From contig JAVGWX010000004.1 of the NCBI GenBank assembly GCA_036924085.1, positions 7,192,544 to 7,256,543 on the forward strand: a DNA stretch of 64,000 nt. Direction: 5' to 3'. Of this stretch, positions 10,569 to 21,905 are shown piece after piece. The notes below the pieces were generated by a model. It was not told where the DNA came from. It did no database searches and saw only the letters and a program-made list of their open reading frames with translations. Positions within the stretch are counted from its first letter, which is position 1. Every line of letters starts with the position of its first letter. A program made the position numbers and the translations under genes. The stretch is from Ariolimax columbianus (Eukaryota > Mollusca > Gastropoda > Stylommatophora > Arionidae).

Positions 10569-10830
10569 ACATCTCCAGACACGTATGTTGGCTGATGGTT
10601 AGGCTGAAACTATCGACATCTCCAGACACGGATCTTGTCCAGTGGTTAGGCTGAGACTATCCACATCTCCAGCTACGGATGTTATTTAGTGGTTGGGATG
10701 AGACTGTCGACATCCCGAAACACGTAATTTGTCCCATGGTTAGCATGTGACTAAAAGTATGTCCAGACACGTATATTATCCAGTGACTAGCCTTATACTA
10801 GAAACATGTATATACACGTATCTTGTTTAG
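10569..10830. repeat. 47-bp minisatellite
   Basis: The start acatctccagacacg recurs at 10569, 10616, 10663 and 10710 (period 47). Further degraded copies run to about 10830. A shared tail of the form gtggttaggctgagacta identifies each unit. Confidence 0.8.
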
Positions 10831-12730
10831 AAATAAATCTGGCAAAGATGGCGCCGTAACTGGCTGCGTGTCTACATTTCTCTACTGTTTTGGATCATTA
10901 TGGATGCCGCCAGACCACGGATTTGCCTGGAATTCACACTAGTCGACGACTTACACTTGTGTTCACGGATACGTGGAGTTGTTTTCCGTCTGGACTTGTT
11001 ATTTCGTTCTTTTTTGTGATTTCTTCCATCCGTTTATCCTGGTCTGGACGCCGGCTGAATGGAGCTACGCTTAAACTAGTTATACCTGTGTCGTATCTCA
11101 CGGGTTAGTTCTGCCGGTTCACCTTCACGAATTTGGCGTGTGGGAATTTTAGATGCTACTATGATGAACTGAATACAGCTGGGGAGAGATGCCAGACTCA
11201 CTCACACGCTGAGTGTTGTCCATACGACCTCTTGTGGTTATCGAAAAAGGCACGACAAACTGTGTTAGATGCCTTCCCACCTTTCTACCCTGCGGGTTTC
11301 ATGTTTACGGAAAGGCTTCGGTGGTAACCCTGAGGCAAAATCTGCATCCTATGCTATCTCCAGTCGTCTCGATGAATGTCTTGCCACTGGCAAAAAGTAG
11401 CTTAGGCTCTGTGAGTGAGGTTGACAAAAGGCGCAGTTTCTTCCTCACTTTAATCCAAATCTCCGCGCAAGTCACCCATTTCAGCGGACACAGCAAGAGA
11501 TACGACTGTCCACACGGCTGAACAAAGAGAGTGGTCTTCATCACTTGTAATGGACAACAACAAAAAAAACTGTCTAGAAATGGTACTTGTAATGAACAAA
11601 CGTGATCTTCATGTTGGGCACACATGTAGTGTATATCCATCCTTCACGTTTATCGTGTGTCAGATGCATCCATCGGAAAGTCATATATTTAGTTTATTAA
11701 CCAAATGGTATCTCCGTTCGTCTATGCTTGTGTTTATTTCATCGTTCTTCAGCGTTCGTCCCTAAAATGACGTTTTGTTTTACTTGTATCATAGTTTGCT
11801 GGAAGTTGTCATATCTCTTCATTTATATCAACTGAATCAGCAAACCGTATGTGTGAGGCATGGCTTGCGTTACCTCTCCGATAACTATTTTGTCATCCAA
11901 GCTGCACACAGGCAGCCTATATTCTTGGACATATCTGAATCATGCTGTCAGCTAAGAGTCACCCAGTGATTTCTTTTCTTTCAATGAGTCAACTGCGACA
12001 TGAGACGGATATCACCTGAACGCTAGTCCAGTCAGGCACACAATACTGACCGAGACGTCTCGTCCGGGCCAATACACTAACCACGACCACAATCTATCTT
12101 CCATGTAGCATTCCCTAGAAACAGGCTGTTTTCAAGGCAGCCTGGCTGACAAGATGCCGATCGATGTGATTCCTCTTGTAGTGAGCACCACAAAAATAAA
12201 GGTAAGCATAGCACAACCGCCTGAAGGACGGCGGTTCACCTTCATCAGCATGCTCGGGATTTAAAGAAAACTACTACGACACGCCACCTAACGGTCTTGT
12301 CTTGTTGCTGTGTATATAATGATGGTTCCGGTGATGGTGTCACGTTCTTATCTTAGGGCACGGACGATCTTATAATTAAAGTACAGCAAGACAGTCATTG
12401 CCTGCATGTCTTATGTGTTTCTATGAGTAAGTCAATGTGGATGTTGGTGATGTTCGATCAGAACGTTCTGACTGAGTTGATGGTTTCTGACCAGAACATC
12501 CTGAGAAGAAAACGGTACACGTTTATGTTAGTATGTTCATTCACGTGTGGCTGGCATCTCTCATGTAGACCAATCTCACGAACGCCTTCCAGCCCGCCCA
12601 TCCGTCAGACAATCCCAAATGGAGCCACCCACACACCGACACCCACACACACATACTCACACACCCAAATCACGCTCACACACATGCCCAAACAACCACG
12701 CGCAAATACACACACACGCATCCAACCAAC
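10831..12730. other. Intron stretch, no supported gene
   Basis: Between 10840 and 11560 base composition is more even than the surroundings. Short frames lie on both strands (10890-11108 and 11213-11521 plus, 11305-11640 minus). I recognise no domain. An aagatggcgccg motif near 10848 could be the start of an element's 5' UTR. A perfect hairpin (aaccgcc, 7-nt loop, ggcggtt) lies near 12210-12232 with no U-run after it. Confidence 0.35.
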
Positions 12731-12733
12731 CGT

Positions 12734-12736
<3 letters not shown>

Positions 12737-12822
<86 letters not shown>
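12737..12822. repeat. (TA)n microsatellite
   Basis: About 43 TA units, ending directly at the 5' truncation point of the RTE-like fragment that follows. Confidence 0.95.
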
Positions 12823-12825
<3 letters not shown>

Positions 12826-13370
12826 CACGGCTCAACAAAATCTGGCAAGATAAACGGTTAGCACTAAGCACGAAAATTAGATTAATGTGTACACTGGTCC
12901 TGTCAATATCCATCTATGCGTGCGAGACGTGGACATTCACATCTGACCTTCAAGGAAGGATACAGGGCTTGGAGATGAGATGTTTCAGAAAACTTGTAAA
13001 GGTCACTTACAAAGAACGAGTTTCAAATGAGGAAATACGAGATACAATTAAAACAGCAATAGGTCCTTTCGAAGACCTCTTGGCAACTGTCAAAATAAGG
13101 AAACTCACTTGATACGGTCACATATCGAGATATAATGGTCTTGCAAATACAATCCTCCACGGAAAGGTGATTGTCAGACGACGAAGAGGTCGGCCCTAAA
13201 AGAGATAGGACAACATAAACGAATGGACCAGTCTCCGACCAGAAAAGTGATAGGCACCGGCATCTAACAGAGAGGGTTGACGTTGGGTTTTGAGGATGTC
13301 CTAATGTGTGCCCTAACGATATCACCGGTTACGTGATGACCTGATATGATATGTATAATAGTTTACACGT
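12823..13370 (+). pseudogene. RTE-like LINE, 3' fragment
   Basis: Plus-strand copy of the last part of the RTE element at 38.47-42.0 kb. It begins at the codons for RLNKIWQDKRLALSTKIRL, continues with YACETWTFTSDLQGRIQ and LEMRCFRKLVKVTYKERV, and ends in a charged RRRRGRP tail. The DNA end, cggttacgtgatgacctga, matches the 3' end of the 38.47-kb copy. The frame stays open to about 13110, then stops accumulate. The copy is 5'-truncated, and its first base follows a long (TA)n tract. Confidence 0.8.
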
Positions 13371-13398
13371 AGCCCACACATACCAGAAAAGATCGCCC

Positions 13399-13600
13399 TT
13401 ACGAGCAATGCCACTTTGCCTGAGGTTTGTATAACTGCTCAGGTTCATGTCTCGCGAGCATCCAGCAGTAGTAAGTCAATGTTGAAGTGGACAAATGTCC
13501 CTGATTGTGTTTCTCCAACGTGGCAATGTCCTGGCTGAAATGTTGACCGTGCTCATCTCTAACTGTGAACATGATGTTCGAGCAGAATTTCAAATATAAA
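13399..13600 (-). pseudogene. Remnant of an uncharacterised mobile-element-associated protein
   Basis: A minus-strand frame of 64 codons contains DEHGQHFSQDIATLEK and a later YYCWMLARHEPEQ. I recognise this spacing (DExGExFHQDI...E..YQG......DYCW....RD.P) from the C-terminus of uncharacterised proteins repeated many times in arthropod and other invertebrate genomes. I infer a decayed fragment of such a protein. Upstream on the minus strand (13600-13900) a broken reading continues without further clear motifs. Its enzymatic role is not known to me. Recognition is from memory of a pattern and needs a protein search. Confidence 0.45.
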
Positions 13601-13919
13601 TGGAGAAAATTGATCTTTCAGCACATATTTGAATAATGTTTATGATAATTATAGAAAATGCCTTCTTATAATGTCTTCTTCAGTTATCTGGCCTGACACT
13701 ATCGAGAAGTTAATTGAGAACAAGTTAAACACGTCCTTGTCAGTTTTTTGCATCACCATCAAACAGTGTGTCTGTCATCTTATATCTTACGAATTGGCGG
13801 AGCTGGGAACCGAGGAAAACTACATATCAAGTGTGTCCACCAACATCTGTAAAAGTGATACGTCACGGTCTGTGGCTTTAGCGATACTTCTTATCGCACC
13901 GAGTTTTCTGTGTTGAGGA

Positions 13920-14660
13920 AGTTAGGATGAAACAAGGCAGAATTAACGTTCTTTGATGTTTTTTTAGTCTCTCCAGACTGAAGAAACAACTGATGTTAAC
14001 GACATCCTTTTACGATTTTCAACCACATCAGAAGATTTATTGCACGCGTACTGTTGAAAATGTGTGGTGCCTGCGCTCTGTCCTTGTCCTTACTCGTATA
14101 TACAAAATAAAGAATGCATGCGGTTTTTACTATTGGAGTCATGGATATTTCCTTTCTTTTAAATGGGAAATGTCTTATAAATATCGGGAAATGTTATATG
14201 TACTATTAATATATTTACACGTCATCAATAATATTGGTTTTAAAATGAAGGGGTTGCTGCTGTTCCTATTACACAAAAACTAAGGTTATAGTAGTGACTG
14301 TAATAACTATCGATGCGTTTCTCTACTCAGTGTTGTAGGCAAAGTCTTCATTATAGTAATCTTACTAGAGCAACATACATTGGCTAAGAGTGTATTCGAA
14401 GTCACAGTGTATATTTAAGTATGGAAGATAAACGATCGACTAGATTTTCTCTCTTCGACAACTTCAGGAAAAGTCTCCTGGGCAGAACCGCTCTTTTCAT
14501 GTCGCATGCATTGACCTGACACATGCATTTTATTTAGTTAGTAGTGATTGTCTCTTCAATATCATCTCTAGAACAAGTTGCCCAACCAAACAGCTACCAA
14601 TATTAATCTCGTTTCATGAGGGACGGACAGGAACATCGCATATTATTGAATTCAATCACA
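13920..14660. other. Intron stretch, nothing recognised
   Basis: AT-rich sequence with short chance frames only. Confidence 0.4.
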
Positions 14661-14699
14661 ACCAAAGTATATTTAACGTAGTTTTAAGCAGGGATGTCT

Positions 14700-15390
14700 T
14701 CTGGCACCGACACAGCTCGGGATCTTATTAGATGTGTTAAAGAAACATGTATCTGGAAACGCAAATGAAGAAATATGCCTGCACACTAGGTCGATTGGTA
14801 GGCTGTTTAATCTTGCAAGGCTCAAGACCAAAACTGAACTCAGAAGAATTGCCACCAGGGACCTGCTTTTCGCTGACGATGCTGCAATTGTCACACACAG
14901 GCAGTTGGAACTTCAGATGTTTATGTATCGCTTAACACAGGCGTACATTGGCTTTAGTCTCACAATAAGTCTCAACAAAACGAATGTGCGGAAATAGGAA
15001 GTAGAGACGACACCAAGTAGCATCATCGCTACCTTTTAACTGGCAACTGCATATCCATTCACATTCCTGGTGTCCTTTATCCACGATATTCTTTCTCTAG
15101 ACCCAGAACTGAATAGTTCTGATACATGATAAATTTGCTTGTCTCAAAACGTGCGATTGGAAAAACCAGAAACTGACAATTAAAACAAGGCTTTATTGTA
15201 TAGTGCATGTGTCGTCAGCACACTTCTCTCTGGCACGGAGACTTGGACAACTAATGCCAAACAAGAGAACAACATCATTCTTAGGCGCCTGCGATCCATT
15301 CTTGGATTTACAAACAGGGACAGAGTGAAAAATGCTGAGGTTTTCATTTGCACCGGTCTCCCAATCATGCACACTATTCTTTATATAGTC
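14700..15390 (+). pseudogene. LINE reverse-transcriptase fragment
   Basis: Plus-strand frame 14734-14997 reads CLHTRSIGRLFNLARL, then LLFADDAAIVTH with FADD at 14869-14880, then FSLTISLNKTNV. This is the RT palm of an APE-type LINE common in molluscs. After a gap with stops, 15196-15380 gives STLLSGTETWTTNAKQ and LRRLRSILGFTNRDRVKNAE, the usual post-palm segment. It is the same broad family as the minus-strand copy at 53.44-54.33 kb. Both ends are truncated and the frame is broken. Confidence 0.8.
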
Positions 15391-15560
15391 CGTCATGACT
15401 GGAAATAAGCTAATATAGTCAGTTTTGACTGAAAACGTGGATAGTAAATTCAGCCAGGACTGGAGAGGGGTTATTATATTCAGTCAAGACTGAAAAAATT
15501 GACTACTATAGTCAGTTATGACTGAAAAAGAGCTACTATAGTCAGTCATGACTGAAAAGT
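15388..15560. repeat. Tandem repeat with a palindromic core
   Basis: About five copies of a unit built around agtcagtcatgactga. The core tcagtcatgactga (about 15543) is a perfect 14-bp palindrome. Other copies (cagttttgactg, cagccaggactgg, cagtcaagactg, cagttatgactg) keep the dyad imperfectly. Spacing is about 33-48 bp. It starts where the preceding LINE fragment ends. Confidence 0.75.
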
Positions 15561-16347
15561 ACTACTACTACTTATGTTCTACTTCCAACACGGAGGGAAA
15601 CTGAAGACGCTCAGACTGACTTACTGGCCAAACGAGAATTCGCTATCAATTTACAAATGCAAAACTGGAGTCAGCGAACGGATCTCTGCAAGGTTGACGT
15701 GACTACATTGCATCATAATACAGTATCGTCAGGGATGGTTTGTGTATGGTGACATGCATTTCGACGCAAACTGAAGACAGAAATACAGCATTGCAAATAT
15801 GTTACCCATGACCTCAATGCGGATTTAATTGTTTATACATAAAAGTCTGGTAATCTACAATACAAGAATCAAACGTCTAAATATACTGTCATGTTTGTTT
15901 TCAGGATTAGGGTCACTGCCGTATTTTTAAGTCCAAATCATTGCGTGTACTATCCTTTTTGGCTCCACGTTATAGTGCGACATGTTTATCCTTTTATAAC
16001 TTGATAGTTTCAAAAGCCCGTGATACAAGTGCTTGTCAGATGGCTTAATGTCTCTAGATGTTCCTGAACTACAGAATGGAGGACGGGAAACGTGTACCTG
16101 CTATGAATGATCCCAAAACAATTTAAAGAAAACGTATCATTCATGTCCCCTGGATATTTTTAATTTTGTTTAACTGAAGTTGCTTATGTTTCTGCGATCA
16201 TGTGATTTTCTACTTGAAGAATATATTACACATGACGACTATGAACACATAATAACAACGTTTAACTAATTTTGAAATTACAAAGTGTCGTTGCTTTTAC
16301 TGTTTCATATATATATCAGTGTTAATAGACTAACCATCTTAATACAG
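15561..16347. other. Intron stretch before exon b
   Basis: 15595-15680 may be a further decayed piece of the preceding LINE (a LAKREFAINLQ-like reading). The rest holds nothing recognisable. Confidence 0.3.
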
Positions 16348-16470
16348 AGTGTCCTATAGGCAAGTTTGGAAGGGCCTGTCAACAAAACTGCTCTGAAAAT
16401 TGTGCCACCATCTGCAATCACGAAGATGGGAATTGTACATGCAAAACGCACTTTGAAATCACGTGCAATG
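16348..16470 (+). CDS. Exon of the multi-EGF-like domain gene (exon b)
   Basis: A 123-bp exon, phase 1-1, with acceptor cttaatacag and donor gtaaaa. It encodes one EGF-like repeat of the MEGF type. It opens CPIGKFGRACQQNCSENC, has the conserved aromatic and Gly of the GxFG turn, and closes CTCKTHFEITC. Eight cysteines are visible, matching the eight-Cys laminin-EGF-like repeat of MEGF/Draper proteins. It follows exon a after a 7-kb intron filled with repeats. Matching phase means exons can be added or lost without shifting the frame. Confidence 0.8.
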
Positions 16471-18150
16471 GTAAAAAAATATTTTTGTTGAAACACACAT
16501 ATTTATATTTTATGTAAATTCCATTGTATCTTTGTGCATTTCTATTTATCTATCTCCCTATATATATATATATATATATAAACATATAAATGTGCACATA
16601 CAGTTGTACTTACATGCATACACCCGTTCTATACATATATGTTCTATTCAGTGCTGTTGCTGCCTTTGTGGACCAGCAGTAAGCCGGTCCTACAGTCGGT
16701 AATTAACAATAGTTTCCAAGCGGTGTGATCTGCTCTCTCTCTCTCTGACTATACGTGTTAGAAAAACTGTAGTTCTAAGTCAAGGAATAATTGCCCAAAG
16801 AAGTAACACTTGCAATGAACAACATACTTACACAAACACAACATTTCGGCTATGTGGAGTCAAATGTCACAGACACCTTGTGACTTGACCTTCTCACTAT
16901 TAATACACAGACATCCAATGCAGCTATTGCATGTGACACATTATTCAATATAGTGTAGATGCATAATAAATTAACCATGTCAACCATAACTTACATGTAT
17001 TTGCTTTGCCTGCTTAAGCAAGCTACATTATGGTTTCGCAGCATACCCGCGTATTCGAGACACAGGAAACATCGTTTACTTTCCTTGTCGACGCAACATA
17101 TTATAAATCAAGTGTCATGTCAAAATTACCAACACGATGGCATTCCATCGAACCAAGCTGCATTTTATATGAACACTATATAGTAGAATACTAATGTATA
17201 TGAGATATATAAAAAGAATATAAAATAATTATATACAAATAATGTGTTAATCGGTTTACATTGTGTAAGGAAAAGACCTGTATGTAGCGACTATGGTAAG
17301 ATACACAGATTTATATAAGACATCAATCAATAACTTTTCCATAGACTTTTATTGGTAGGAGGAGATATCTGTGGAATGAGTAATTTGAAAAGCCACAGTA
17401 TATAGAGGTGTGTAGACTATCCAGATAACGCAAACATGTCGTTGGAAAGCAAGTGATTAAAGAGCAAAAATTTATGGAACCATATTTCCAAAACCTCACA
17501 TGGTGTGGTTGTTGTTGTTGTTAGCGAATGCCTACAATGAGTAGGTTTACTCTTTTGTTCTCCCTACAAAATGACGTTAGGACGCCAGTTTCAGTTACTT
17601 ACCTTATTTCCAGAGTGTGAAAATGAAGATTGACCAGGGTTTTCCAGGCGGTTGTTCATTTGCTTGGCTTTAAATGAATGTCGCTCATTACTACGAGCAT
17701 CGTGTCGATCTCTCACTACTTTAGTCAGACTGCCATGAAAACAACCTGTTTTTGCAGGAGGGGCTTGGAATAAACCGTGGTGAGGGTCTTGGAAAGTATA
17801 TTTTGCCTGGCCCTGTCCCTAGACATTAGTCTCCGTTTTCATTCACTGTGGTAAAGTGTGCCCGTGTGAAGTATGCACGATCGGCTATACAGTGAGACTT
17901 GAGCACGCTTTAGACCGTCTGTACAAACGAATAGAGAATTATATATATGCATTTATATATTCCAGTGTGTGTGTGTTTGTTGCAATTTTGTTTCGACCAT
18001 CTATCATTTTTGCTATCTATATATGCCTGCATGTCTACCTGACTGGCTATCGGTGTGTGTGTATCTGCATTTATGTATGACTGCCTGCTTGTATATTTGA
18101 CTTCTTGCTAGACAATCTTCGTGCCTTAATATAAATGCTAATCGACAAAT
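16471..18150. other. Intron stretch, nothing recognised
   Basis: AT-rich sequence with a short (TA)n run (16559-16580), a (CT)n run (about 16730-16746), a short (TTG)n run (about 17508-17522) and chance frames only. Confidence 0.4.
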
Positions 18151-18151
18151 A

Positions 18152-18990
18152 TACTAGGTGCGTTCAAGTCAAATCACGACTTAAAAAAAAATAAAAACAA
18201 CATAAGTGTGTTCAAGTAGTAAACATGCTATGTATTTGTTGATATAATCTCCTCCAACGTCCCTGCATTTATCATACCATTTAAGTGATTCTTGAAAAAC
18301 TTCAGAGCAGAAATATTGTTCAGTATGTATGAACTAATTCATGACATCATGTGTCACTACGTCATCGGTTTCAAAATGGGTATCTCACAGGAATTGTTCA
18401 AGGAGTCCATACAGGTGTAAATCATGTGCATTGAGGTTAGGGCTGTAAGTTGGATGGGGCAATACATCCATGACGAGTTGCTGCAAATGGAAATTAGTGT
18501 AGTGAACCAAATGAAGTCGAGCGTTATCATCCATTAGGATGGCGTCCTTTGTCATCAAGCTAGGGCATTTTTCTACAAACAGTTATACACAGCACTGCAT
18601 GTATACGCACTGTTCACTGTTGATAGTTTCACCACATGCTGGACATTAACATGAATGATGCTAGTTTGTCTCAGAAAACACTCGTAAACAAAATTGTTCG
18701 ACATGTTGTGGGTGTAGGTGATTGCGTGTGCTTGCACTGATTGAATGCTCGTTGTGATACAGGTGTAAAATGATGAGCCAATATTTCCAGACATTAAATG
18801 AAGCGATCCAAAATGTCTTGCCCTTCCATGTCAAAACGTTCATTTATTTCAGCGCAGACTTGAACTCATCTGTGCCGATCAAAACCAAAACTATATATTG
18901 CCACCCAAAGTGTATTAACCTTCCAAAAATGCAAATGTTTATCAGTAGTAGTGTTTACCGTAGCCAGAAAAAACAACCCTCTTGTGCACT
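18152..18990 (-). pseudogene. Tc1/mariner-type transposase remnant
   Basis: Minus-strand reading, with breaks, gives in order: a HHYxPExK-like region recoverable only across frames (18800-18690); DAILMDDNARLHLVHYT (18545-18500, normally LHHDNARPH); VLPHPTYSPNLNAHDLHLYG (18470-18410, normally HPPYSPDLAPCDFHLF); and WYDKCRDVGGDYINK (18285-18240, normally the C-terminal 'RW.KCI...GDYVEK'). This is the catalytic and C-terminal half of a mariner transposase. The NLNAHD segment shows the second catalytic Asp region. Many stops mean it is inactive. The left end may start at ctaggtgcgttcaagtcaaa (18154) as a terminal inverted repeat. I found no matching right end. Confidence 0.75.
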
Positions 18991-19430
18991 TATGTGACAG
19001 GTAATGCCTCGATTTTCCAGGTTCAGGCGTTCCACTATATTGATATTCACAGACATGGCTGTGGTGTGTTGAGATCTAACACGCCGAGATCGTTACTCAC
19101 GAATGTATGACTTTCTCTAAAACGTGTAATTAATGTAAATGTCTTGTTTGAATACCTCAAGTTGTAACGTTCCTCCAAGCAATGATGAGTGGAAGAAAGC
19201 AATCAGCTAAAAAAAAACCTGCAAAGCTCGAGGGTCATCTATTTTTCCTACTGATGTCTACACATCCTGTTTTCACTGCTGACATTCATATTCTGTTCAG
19301 TTTTGGATTACAGACAGATACACCAAACTTAAAAGATGCCTACATTCTCTATGTCAGTGTGGTTTTCTAACTGGTTGTGTGACAATCGAAATGCATTTTA
19401 ACATTTTAACTCCAAGTGTAATGTTATGAC
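18991..19430. other. Intron stretch, nothing recognised
   Basis: It may contain the N-terminal part of the mariner remnant, but I can assign no motif. Confidence 0.3.
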
Positions 19431-19434
19431 CTGT

Positions 19435-19605
19435 GCAGTTTTGTCGACCTCAAAAAAGCAGTTTACTCCATCTAAAGAGAGGCGCTCTGACATATCAAAA
19501 TGGACTTTGGTTTTCCCGGCAGAATGATTAAAGTTGTCGGCCAGTTTCACTACGACAAGATGGCCAAACTACTGAAAAGAAACACACATTCGAGCGGGGG
19601 CTCGA
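19435..19605 (+). pseudogene. LINE reverse-transcriptase fragment (motif A region)
   Basis: Plus-strand reading with two stops gives FVDLKKAVYSI followed by REAL and then FGFPGRMIKVVGQFHYDKMA. This corresponds to RT motif A ('FVDLKKAFDSIHREALW') and the following helix ('GFPxKMIxVVxQFHDGM') of an APE LINE. After about 19605 the frame stays open to 19766 but shows no RT motif. That part (GC-richer, AKHELRSSS-like) is of unknown origin. Confidence 0.6.
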
Positions 19606-19788
19606 CTTCATTGCCTCGGCGTTTTTCCACCATTTTAGCTCGGTCTCTCTCGGCAGATGGGTACCCCATCCGTCGAGAGTATCGCACAAAGCACGAACTC
19701 CGTAGCTCCAGCGATGAACCCATGGATCTCCAGTTAAGAACGGGACCGAATGGGGTCGTTTTCTGATTTCGACATTCTTTATCATTGT

Positions 19789-19797
19789 ATATATATA

Positions 19798-19882
<85 letters not shown>
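19789..19882. repeat. (TA)n microsatellite
   Basis: TA units with one interruption (taat at about 19800). Confidence 0.95.
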
Positions 19883-19885
<3 letters not shown>

Positions 19886-20418
19886 GTACTGGACGTAAAG
19901 TCAGCGTTTGAATCCAAGACCGCTGAAGAATCGCACCAACAGAAATGACGACACCATATTGCATCTCCTGTTGATGACGACATTAACGCCTCCTCTTACA
20001 AGATATGCAGTCCACCATGATTGTTTTTCCGGTCGCATGCAGCAACACTAGGAGCACTAAAGAACTCTTCCACTCTTACTTACATAGGCGAATCGGTCAC
20101 GAGAGGAGAGAATATATATTTACAGGTCAACAACATGATTTGCAAACGCAAGTTATTCGAATTAGAGGTTGCACATGGATGACTGGAACAACCAATGCAT
20201 CAGTGTTACTGCTTAGGCAAACGCTTACGTCGTATAAAGCCTTCAGGACCAATGACTTATTTATTGGTGTTTCATTTAAACCGCAGAGGACCATTAACGG
20301 ATACATCGTTTTTTTTTTTGGTTTCTAGAGTGGTGATTCTGGTTTTATATTAACGAGACTACTTAAAAAGTACAACCAGAACTAGAACATCTTCTACAAC
20401 TGTTTTGTTGATTCCTAA
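19883..20418. other. Intron stretch, nothing firm
   Basis: A 107-codon frame (20005-20328) shows no domain I know and is probably chance or decayed element sequence. Confidence 0.3.
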
Positions 20419-21893
20419 ACAATAAAAATTAGCAACCCAACTGCTTCTAATTTAGGCACTAGACCACAACGATACAGTGCAGAACAAGCTAGAGCTGTTT
20501 TTAAAAGCTTTTTAGTTAGTGATTCTGAACATGACGATTCAGAGGATAGCGATCACAGTGAAAGTAATAATAGGCCTAGTGTTAATATATCAAAACGGTA
20601 TGTCTTAGGGTCAGTTGGTAGTTGCTTCCAATCAGGGACTATATGTGTTCCTGATTCATCAAGCAGCAGCGATGGGACTGATTTAGAGGATGTAACAAGT
20701 ACGTGTAGAGTTGATGGAGATGGCGATAATGGAATTTATGCGATGAGAAAGACACATTCCACACCACATAGGACTACTAGGACTGACAATGAAGGGTGGC
20801 GTGATGCCTTAGATGTAAAGGCCATTGGAGCATCTCACTTCGGACAAATACATTATGGCAGCAGACTAAATCCGGCTGAAATATGCTCACCTCTTCAAAG
20901 CTTTCTATCCTTGCTGAAAGAATTAATTCTTGACAAACGTATAACAAATGTCAATGCGTATCTCCAGCAGAAATTTGAATACACCAGCACGATAATATTC
21001 AACGTTCAGCAAATGGACACCACTTGATGAGAATGTTTTTTCTTTTACAGTTTTTGGCCGTCCTGATTGAAATGGGGTTGAACGCAAAGCACTCAATAAA
21101 ATATGTTTGGTCCACCAAATCACACAGCAGTAGTCCCTGGTTTTTGGTTTTCAATTTTCAGAAGAACAACATTTGTATTGATTTATCAATGAATTCTACG
21201 TGCAGCTGTACCAGATGATCCAGTGAAATGCAAGATTGAGCCGTTTGTAAATGGACTCGTTGCCAGTTTCCAAGAAGCCTTCTCCCCATTTGACAACATA
21301 TGTATCGATGAGATGATCTTAGGTCACAAGGGGCAATATAAGTGCAAACAGTACAATCCTAGCAGTCCCAAAAAATACCACAGCAAATCCTTCGAACTCT
21401 GCAACTCCATCACCGGATATATTTTAAATCTCTTCGTGTATTTCTTAGCTGATACAGCTTACAAAACTAGAACGGACCAACATTATTTCCATGTTGTTAA
21501 AGTTTTTGACAGACTGCTGGAAGGCATCACATGACATCACCATCTGTTTGCTGACAGGTACTACTATTTCCAGCTTTTTGTTCAGTTTTTGCGACAGAGA
21601 AAACACCTCTACACTGGGACTCTGAATGTAAACATAAAAGGTTTTCTTTCAGAAATAAAGGACAAGAAGATATCCCTGAATCAAGCAAAGTGGTTTATCA
21701 ACGATGATGAAAAGGTTATGTGTGGTAGCTGGAAAGTTAAGAAATCTGTGTAGCCTTGCCAGATTGTGACAACATGTGGAAGTGCCAACAATGAACAAAG
21801 AATTGAGAGTAGGAGTCAAATTATGAAACGATCACCCATTCACAGATGCAACCTTTCAATGAATGGATGTGACAGAGAGAACCAGTTGATATC

Positions 21894-21905
21894 ATATCAT
21901 GGAAA
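21894..21905. repeat. Left TSD of the LINE copy in piggyBac
   Basis: The 12-mer atatcatggaaa is repeated exactly at 23020-23031, right after the GAA tail. Confidence 0.85.

Noticed and set aside
11305..11640. A 111-codon minus-strand gene
   Set aside because: No recognisable domain, no splice or promoter support, and overlapping plus-strand frames of similar length.
12205..12235. A transcription terminator or RNA hairpin (aaccgcc/ggcggtt)
   Set aside because: A single short stem with no U-run, no repeat elsewhere in the window and no gene context.
12423..13112. A 229-codon plus-strand ORF
   Set aside because: Its middle is translated (TA)n and its end is the RTE fragment. The joined frame is accidental.
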